This document shows, piece after piece, positions 9,638 through 12,746 of a stretch of DNA of 12,746 nucleotides. The translations under genes were made by a program, and so were the position numbers. Each line of letters opens with the position of its first letter. Positions within the stretch are counted from its first letter, which is position 1. The DNA is taken from contig JBAYRO010000093.1 in assembly GCA_041676645.1 (NCBI GenBank), positions 1 through 12,746 on the forward strand, written 5' to 3'. Below the pieces are notes generated by a model, which was given only the letters and a program-made list of their open reading frames with translations, was not told where the DNA came from and searched no databases. The stretch is from JAMLIN01 sp041676645. Lineage in GTDB: Bacteria; Pseudomonadota; Gammaproteobacteria; Burkholderiales; Burkholderiaceae_E.

Positions 9638-10521
9638 AGGCCCCTGCGCGCGCTCGTCCGCATCCCGAAGGCAGGGGCGCCGCCGCCGACGTCCTCGCGC
9701 CGGCACGGCTCCATGGCATCGACTTCACCTCCGCGCCGTCATCGCGCAAGCCGATCGTGGTCGCCACCGGCCGGGCCAGCGGCCCGGGCCTGCGCCTGGA
9801 GCGCATCGAGCGCATTCCCGATTTCCCCGGCTTCGATGCCTTTCTCGCCCGGCCCGGCCCATGGCTTGGCGTCTTCGATCTGCCCTTCGGGCTGCCGCGC
9901 GAGTTCATCCTTGCCCAGGGCTGGCCCGAGGATTTCGCTGCGGTCGCCGGCATCGTTGCCGCCATGGGCCGGCCCGCCCTGCGCGAGCGCTTCGTCGCCT
10001 ACTGCAGCCCCCGGCCCGCGGGCCGCAAGTTCGCCCATCGGGCCACCGACCGCCCGGCGGGCTCCAGCCCCTCCATGAAGTGGGTCAATCCGCCGGTGGC
10101 CTGGATGTACGAATCCGCGGTGCCCCGACTGCTTGCCGCGGGGCTCAGCATGCCGGCGCTGGCGCCCGGCGATCCCCTGCGGGTCGCGCTCGAAGGCTAT
10201 CCGGGCCTGCTCGCGCGCAGCTTCGGCAGGCTTCCCTACAAGAGCGACGAACGCTCCCGGCAGCTTGCGGCGCACGCGGACGTGCGCCGCCGCCTCGTCG
10301 ACGCCCTTCGCCAGGGCGGGCTGCGGCTCGGTGTCGCCGTCGAAATGGACGACCGACAGGCCGATGCCATGGTCGCCGAGCCTTCGGCCGACGCGCTCGA
10401 TGCCGCGCTCTGCCTCAGCGCCGCCGGCTGGGCCTGGCGGCGGCGCTCGCGCCGCTTCGGCCTGCCCGCCGATGTCGATCCTCTTGAAGGCTGGATCGTC
10501 GGCGCCGAACCCCCTCCCTGA
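9634..10521 (+). CDS. DUF429-like predicted nuclease (RNase H-like fold)
   Basis: The 295-aa product resembles DUF429 proteins, a family predicted to have an RNase H-like fold and nuclease activity, with no defined biological role that I know of. Evidence is the spread of acidic motifs expected of that fold: D30 in GIDFTSAPS on the first strand, D82 in VFDLPFGLP, E187 in ALEGYPGLLAR, and D253/D256 in ADALDAALC. The sequences YKSDERSRQ and WVNPPVAWMYE are also of the kind seen in this family. The first 25 residues are not obviously part of the domain. No signal peptide is seen, so it should be cytoplasmic. ATG at 9634 overlaps the lipoprotein stop by four bases, an odd pairing for a cytoplasmic nuclease. 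The stop lies 13 bp from the stop of the convergent acyl-CoA dehydrogenase gene. Family assignment rests on motif recognition only. Confidence 0.7.
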   Translation: MKAPARARPHPEGRGAAADVLAPARLHGIDFTSAPSSRKPIVVATGRASGPGLRLERIERIPDFPGFDAFLARPGPWLGVFDLPFGLPREFILAQGWPEDFAAVAGIVAAMGRPALRERFVAYCSPRPAGRKFAHRATDRPAGSSPSMKWVNPPVAWMYESAVPRLLAAGLSMPALAPGDPLRVALEGYPGLLARSFGRLPYKSDERSRQLAAHADVRRRLVDALRQGGLRLGVAVEMDDRQADAMVAEPSADALDAALCLSAAGWAWRRRSRRFGLPADVDPLEGWIVGAEPPP

Positions 10522-10534
10522 CGGCGCCGCCGTC
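10520..10534. terminator. Perfect hairpin between convergent genes, possible bidirectional terminator
   Basis: GACGGC (10520-10525) and GCCGTC (10529-10534) form a perfect six-base-pair stem around the loop GCC. It fills the whole space between the DUF429-like stop and the acyl-CoA dehydrogenase stop, overlapping the former. There is no T-tract on either strand, so it is not a classic intrinsic terminator; it could act as a 3'-end stabiliser or be chance in GC-rich DNA. Confidence 0.3.
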
Positions 10535-11701
10535 CTAGTAGGATTTCGGCAGGCCGAGCACCCGCTCGGCAATGAACGACAGCACCAGTTGCGGGCTGAT
10601 CGGCGCGATCCGCGGAATCATCACTTCGCGCAGGTAGCGCTCGACGTGGTACTCCTTGGCGTAGCCGAAGCCGCCATGGGTCATGACGGCCTGCTGGCAG
10701 GCGTTGAAGCCGGCTTCGCCGGCAAGCCACTTGGCGGCGTTGGCCGAAGCCCCGCAAGGCAGGCCCTGGTCGTACTCCCAGGCGGCCTTCATGGTCATCA
10801 GCCAGGCCGCCTCCAGCTCGATCCAGTTCTGCGCCAGCGGATGGGCGATCGCCTGGTTCTGGCCGATGGGGCGGTTGAAGACCACCCGCTCGCGCGCATA
10901 GTTGGCGGCGCGACGCAGCGCCGCCTGGCCCAGGCCGACCGCCTCGGAGGCGATCAGGACGCGCTCGGGATTCATGCCGTGCAGGATGTACTCGAAGCCG
11001 CGTCCTTCCTCGCCGATCCGGTCCTCGACCGGAATCTCGAGTCCGTCGATGAACAGTTCGTTCGAGTCGATCGCCTTGCGGCCCATCTTCTCGATCTCGG
11101 TGACCCGGATGCGGGAGCGATCGAGCGCGGTATAGAACAGGCTGAGCCCCTGGGTCGGCTTCTTCACTTCCTCCAGGTCGGTGGTCCGGGCGAGTAGCAG
11201 CATCCGGTCGGCGACCTGGGCGGTCGAGATCCAGACCTTCTGGCCATTGACCACATAGCGATCGCCCTTGCGGACCGCCCGGGTCTTCAGCTGGGTGGTG
11301 TTGAGCCCGGTGTTCGGCTCGGTCACGGCAAAGCAGGACTTCTCGCTGCCGTTGGCGATCGGCGGCAGCATGCGGCGCTTCTGTTCCTCGTTGCCGAAGA
11401 CCACCACCGGATTGAGTCCGAAGATGTTCATGTGCACGGCCGATGCGGCCGACATGCCGCCGCCGGAAGTGGCCAGCGTGTGGGCGAGCACGGCGGCCTC
11501 CTGGATTCCGAGCCCGGAGCCGCCGTATTCCTCCGGCATGCAGATGCCGAGCCAGCCGGCATCGGCCAGCGCCCGATGGAACTCGACCGGATAGCCGCCG
11601 ACGCGATCGCGTTCCAGCCAGTAGGCGTCATCGAAGGGCTCGCAAAGTCGGCCGACCGAATCGGCGATCGCCTGCTGGTCGCGGGTCAGGGCAAATTCCA
11701 T
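10535..11701 (-). CDS. Acyl-CoA dehydrogenase (FAD-dependent)
   Basis: This flavoenzyme family introduces the alpha-beta double bond into acyl-CoA thioesters during fatty-acid or branched amino-acid breakdown, passing electrons to ETF. The 388-aa length is typical. The N-terminal helical domain covers about residues 1-120. The first family signature lies near FAVTEPNTGLNT (124-135), the beta-domain follows to about 230, and the C-terminal helical domain contains RVVFNRPIG (272-280) and MTHGGFGYAKEYHVERYLRE (340-359). The Tyr-Glu-Gly-Thr motif holding the catalytic Glu of MCAD/SCAD is absent (RIAPISPQL instead). E246 in MNPERVLIA aligns with the catalytic Glu of long-chain and isovaleryl-CoA dehydrogenases. 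The acyl chain it prefers cannot be told. The ATG read at 11701-11699 gives the proper N-terminus (MEFALTRDQ); GGAG lies 11 bases upstream. The frame stays open further upstream, but that part does not look like the family. It is the only minus-strand gene here. Confidence 0.93.
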   Translation of the reverse strand: MEFALTRDQQAIADSVGRLCEPFDDAYWLERDRVGGYPVEFHRALADAGWLGICMPEEYGGSGLGIQEAAVLAHTLATSGGGMSAASAVHMNIFGLNPVVVFGNEEQKRRMLPPIANGSEKSCFAVTEPNTGLNTTQLKTRAVRKGDRYVVNGQKVWISTAQVADRMLLLARTTDLEEVKKPTQGLSLFYTALDRSRIRVTEIEKMGRKAIDSNELFIDGLEIPVEDRIGEEGRGFEYILHGMNPERVLIASEAVGLGQAALRRAANYARERVVFNRPIGQNQAIAHPLAQNWIELEAAWLMTMKAAWEYDQGLPCGASANAAKWLAGEAGFNACQQAVMTHGGFGYAKEYHVERYLREVMIPRIAPISPQLVLSFIAERVLGLPKSY

Positions 11702-11904
11702 TTTTCGCGTGTCTCCATCTGAAGCTCCCTGCGCGCAGGAAGATGTCGGGAACGGCGCTCCGGACTCGGGAAGCCCAGCCCGCGCACGCCGACGAACCGG
11801 AATTGTCCGCCAAATCCGATGGTGCTCGCCAGCGTTGCGAGGCCAGCGGCGGCGATCCCCGGCCGGTGCGGGCCGGATCCTTGCTCCCGGCTGCGTTGTG
11901 AATT

Positions 11905-11921
11905 GCAAACGCCAGGCTTGC
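11905..11921. promoter_or_regulatory. Inverted repeat, possible operator
   Basis: GCAAAC-GCCAG-GCTTGC is a six-base inverted repeat with one mismatch around a five-base spacer. It lies in the locally AT-richer middle of the divergent intergenic region and overlaps the candidate -35 at 11918, so a bound regulator could affect the PHP gene and perhaps the dehydrogenase. Half-sites of the CAAAC type recall fatty-acid-responsive PsrA operators (CAAAC/GTTTG), but the right half does not fit that consensus. Function is inferred from position only. Confidence 0.22.
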
Positions 11922-11946
11922 GGGGGCGGGTTCTTGCCGGAAGAAT
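11918..11946 (+). promoter_or_regulatory. Weak candidate sigma-70 promoter for the PHP gene
   Basis: TTGCGG (11918-11923) and AAGAAT (11941-11946) are separated by exactly 17 bases. They match the -35 and -10 consensus at three and four of six positions. Transcription would begin near 11953, leaving a leader of about 66 bases before the ATG at 12019. In DNA this GC-rich it is the best pair I found in the gap, but it remains weak. Confidence 0.2.
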
Positions 11947-12018
11947 CGATTTCGGTGGCCACCACGGCAGGTCGCGATCCCCGGCCGACACATCGAAGCA
12001 AGGGGGCGAAAGGACTGG

Positions 12019-12746
12019 ATGATCGACCTTCACGGACACTATCTTCCCTGGATGGGCGACGGCGCCAGCGGCCTCGACGAGGCGCTGTCGATGGTGCGCA
12101 TGGCCGAGGCCGACGGGGTGCGGCTGGTCGTGCCGACCCCGACCATCGATCCCCGTCGTGCGCCCCCGCGGCGCGACGACCTGGAAAGGAAGTTCGCGGC
12201 CTTCGCGCAGCTCGTGCAGCGACGCGGCATCGGCCTGCGCCTGCGGCTGGGGGCCGAACTGGTCCACGGCCCGGGCGCCATCGACGCGATCGACCGCAAC
12301 GAGGTGCCCTTTCTCGGCGAATGGGAAGGCCGCCCGGTGGTGCTCATGCGCTGGGCGGAGGACTTCATTCCGATCGGCGCGATCAGCGCCACCCAGGAAA
12401 TGGCCGCGCGCGGCCTGCTGCCGATGCTCGCCCATCCCGAGCGGAATCCCGGCGTGGCGCGCGCGCCGTCCGCCCTCGAACTGTTCCTCCGCGACGGCTG
12501 CCTGGTGCAGGTCGATGCCGGCTCGGTGCTCGGCTGGCATGGCCCGGAGGTGCGCGACACGGCGTTTCGCCTGATCGAGGCCGGCATGGTCACCGTGCTC
12601 GCGAGCGGGGCGGCCGATACCGACACCCGCCCGCCGATGCTGCGCGCCGCGCGCGATGTCGTCGCCCAGCGCTTCGGCGAGGAGACCGCCCTGCGCCTGA
12701 CCGAACTGAATCCCTCGCTGGTCCTTGCCGCGGATCTCGCGCACGA
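12019..12746 (+). CDS. CpsB/CapC/YwqE-family PHP-domain protein, metal site apparently degraded (partial)
   Basis: The N-terminal 242 residues are present and the frame is still open at the window end; the family averages about 250 aa, so little is missing. It resembles manganese-dependent PHP-type protein tyrosine phosphatases (CpsB, YwqE), which dephosphorylate bacterial tyrosine kinases controlling capsule or exopolysaccharide export. Matching features are MIDLHGHYLP with H5 and H7, GDG with D14, GAEL with E80, LAHPERN with H139, and the later TRPPM and ELNPSLVL. Four expected metal ligands are changed: the His of the usual ATPH is T42 (PTPT), the Glu of the central strand is R111 (VLMRWAE), and the Asp and His of the usual SDxH are G197 and A199 (ASGAA). 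It may be catalytically inactive or use a different site. AAAGGA four bases upstream supports the ATG. No kinase, glycosyltransferase or export gene is in view. Confidence 0.75.
   Translation, partial: MIDLHGHYLPWMGDGASGLDEALSMVRMAEADGVRLVVPTPTIDPRRAPPRRDDLERKFAAFAQLVQRRGIGLRLRLGAELVHGPGAIDAIDRNEVPFLGEWEGRPVVLMRWAEDFIPIGAISATQEMAARGLLPMLAHPERNPGVARAPSALELFLRDGCLVQVDAGSVLGWHGPEVRDTAFRLIEAGMVTVLASGAADTDTRPPMLRAARDVVAQRFGEETALRLTELNPSLVLAADLAH

Larger units (their letters stand above)
11702..12018. other. Divergent intergenic region of 317 bp
   Basis: This gap separates the minus-strand acyl-CoA dehydrogenase gene from the plus-strand PHP gene and must hold promoters for both. Open frames cross it on both strands, but they have no recognisable protein sequence or sensible start, so I call no gene. 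Its middle (about 11892-11921) is less GC-rich than the surroundings and contains an inverted repeat. The ribosome binding sites are a GGAG read on the minus strand (bases 11716-11713) for the dehydrogenase and AAAGGA at 12009-12014, four bases before the PHP start. No strong consensus sigma-70 promoter is visible toward the dehydrogenase. Confidence 0.6.

Noticed and set aside
10535..11701. Acyl-CoA dehydrogenase considered inactive because the YEGT catalytic segment is missing.
   Set aside because: E246 in MNPERVLIA fits the alternative catalytic position of long-chain and isovaleryl-CoA dehydrogenases, so activity is likely retained.
11702..12001. Upstream extension of the acyl-CoA dehydrogenase frame by about 100 codons.
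   Set aside because: The extension does not look like the family, whose members begin near MEFALTRDQ, and no signal peptide or targeting sequence is visible.
11686..12744. Minus-strand open frame of about 350 codons opposite the PHP gene.
   Set aside because: Its translation is His/Arg/Gly-rich with no motif, and the opposite strand encodes a recognisable PHP protein with a good ribosome binding site.

Overview
The window is very GC-rich bacterial chromosome, densely packed with genes and reading like ordinary gammaproteobacterial housekeeping DNA. The aspS-nudB junction, an E. coli-type ybhP-clsB pair and the Pseudomonas-like AspRS sequence point to Gammaproteobacteria. A deep, GC-rich branch near Xanthomonadales/Wenzhouxiangellaceae is my best guess, but that placement is inference. 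I see no mobile element, CRISPR array, rRNA or tRNA.

Layout. (1) Positions 1-108 hold the last 35 codons of an upstream gene with an Ala/Gly/Lys-rich tail. (2) Positions 168-8738 hold five plus-strand genes packed like one operon: aspS (aspartyl-tRNA synthetase), nudB (folate-pathway Nudix hydrolase), a ybhP-like endonuclease/exonuclease/phosphatase protein, clsB-like cardiolipin synthase, and a giant AsmA-family protein. Successive junctions are a 23 bp gap, a 4 bp GTGA overlap, a 3 bp gap and a 1 bp TGATG overlap. (3) Positions 8816-10521 hold a two-gene plus-strand unit: an unrecognised lipoprotein with a very strong Shine-Dalgarno sequence, overlapping by ATGA a DUF429-like predicted nuclease. 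(4) An acyl-CoA dehydrogenase on the minus strand (10535-11701) converges on the DUF429 gene with 13 bp between stops, and a perfect 6 bp hairpin fills that gap. (5) A 317 bp divergent intergenic region separates it from a plus-strand PHP-domain protein of the CpsB/CapC/YwqE tyrosine phosphatase family, cut by the window end.

How the genes work together. clsB makes cardiolipin at the inner membrane. AsmA-family proteins are proposed bridges for phospholipid transfer to the outer membrane, so the ybhP-clsB-asmA block may link phospholipid synthesis to export. In E. coli the position after clsB is occupied by ybhN instead. aspS and nudB look like housekeeping genes at the head of the same transcript.

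No clearly new multi-gene system is visible. The points most worth a second look are: the PHP phosphatase homologue, which appears to lack four of the nine expected metal ligands (possible pseudo-phosphatase); the clsB-asmA coupling and the AsmA protein's size; AspRS residues typical of the non-discriminating type; the lipoprotein/DUF429 pairing; and an acyl-CoA dehydrogenase whose catalytic Glu seems to sit at the LCAD/IVD position.
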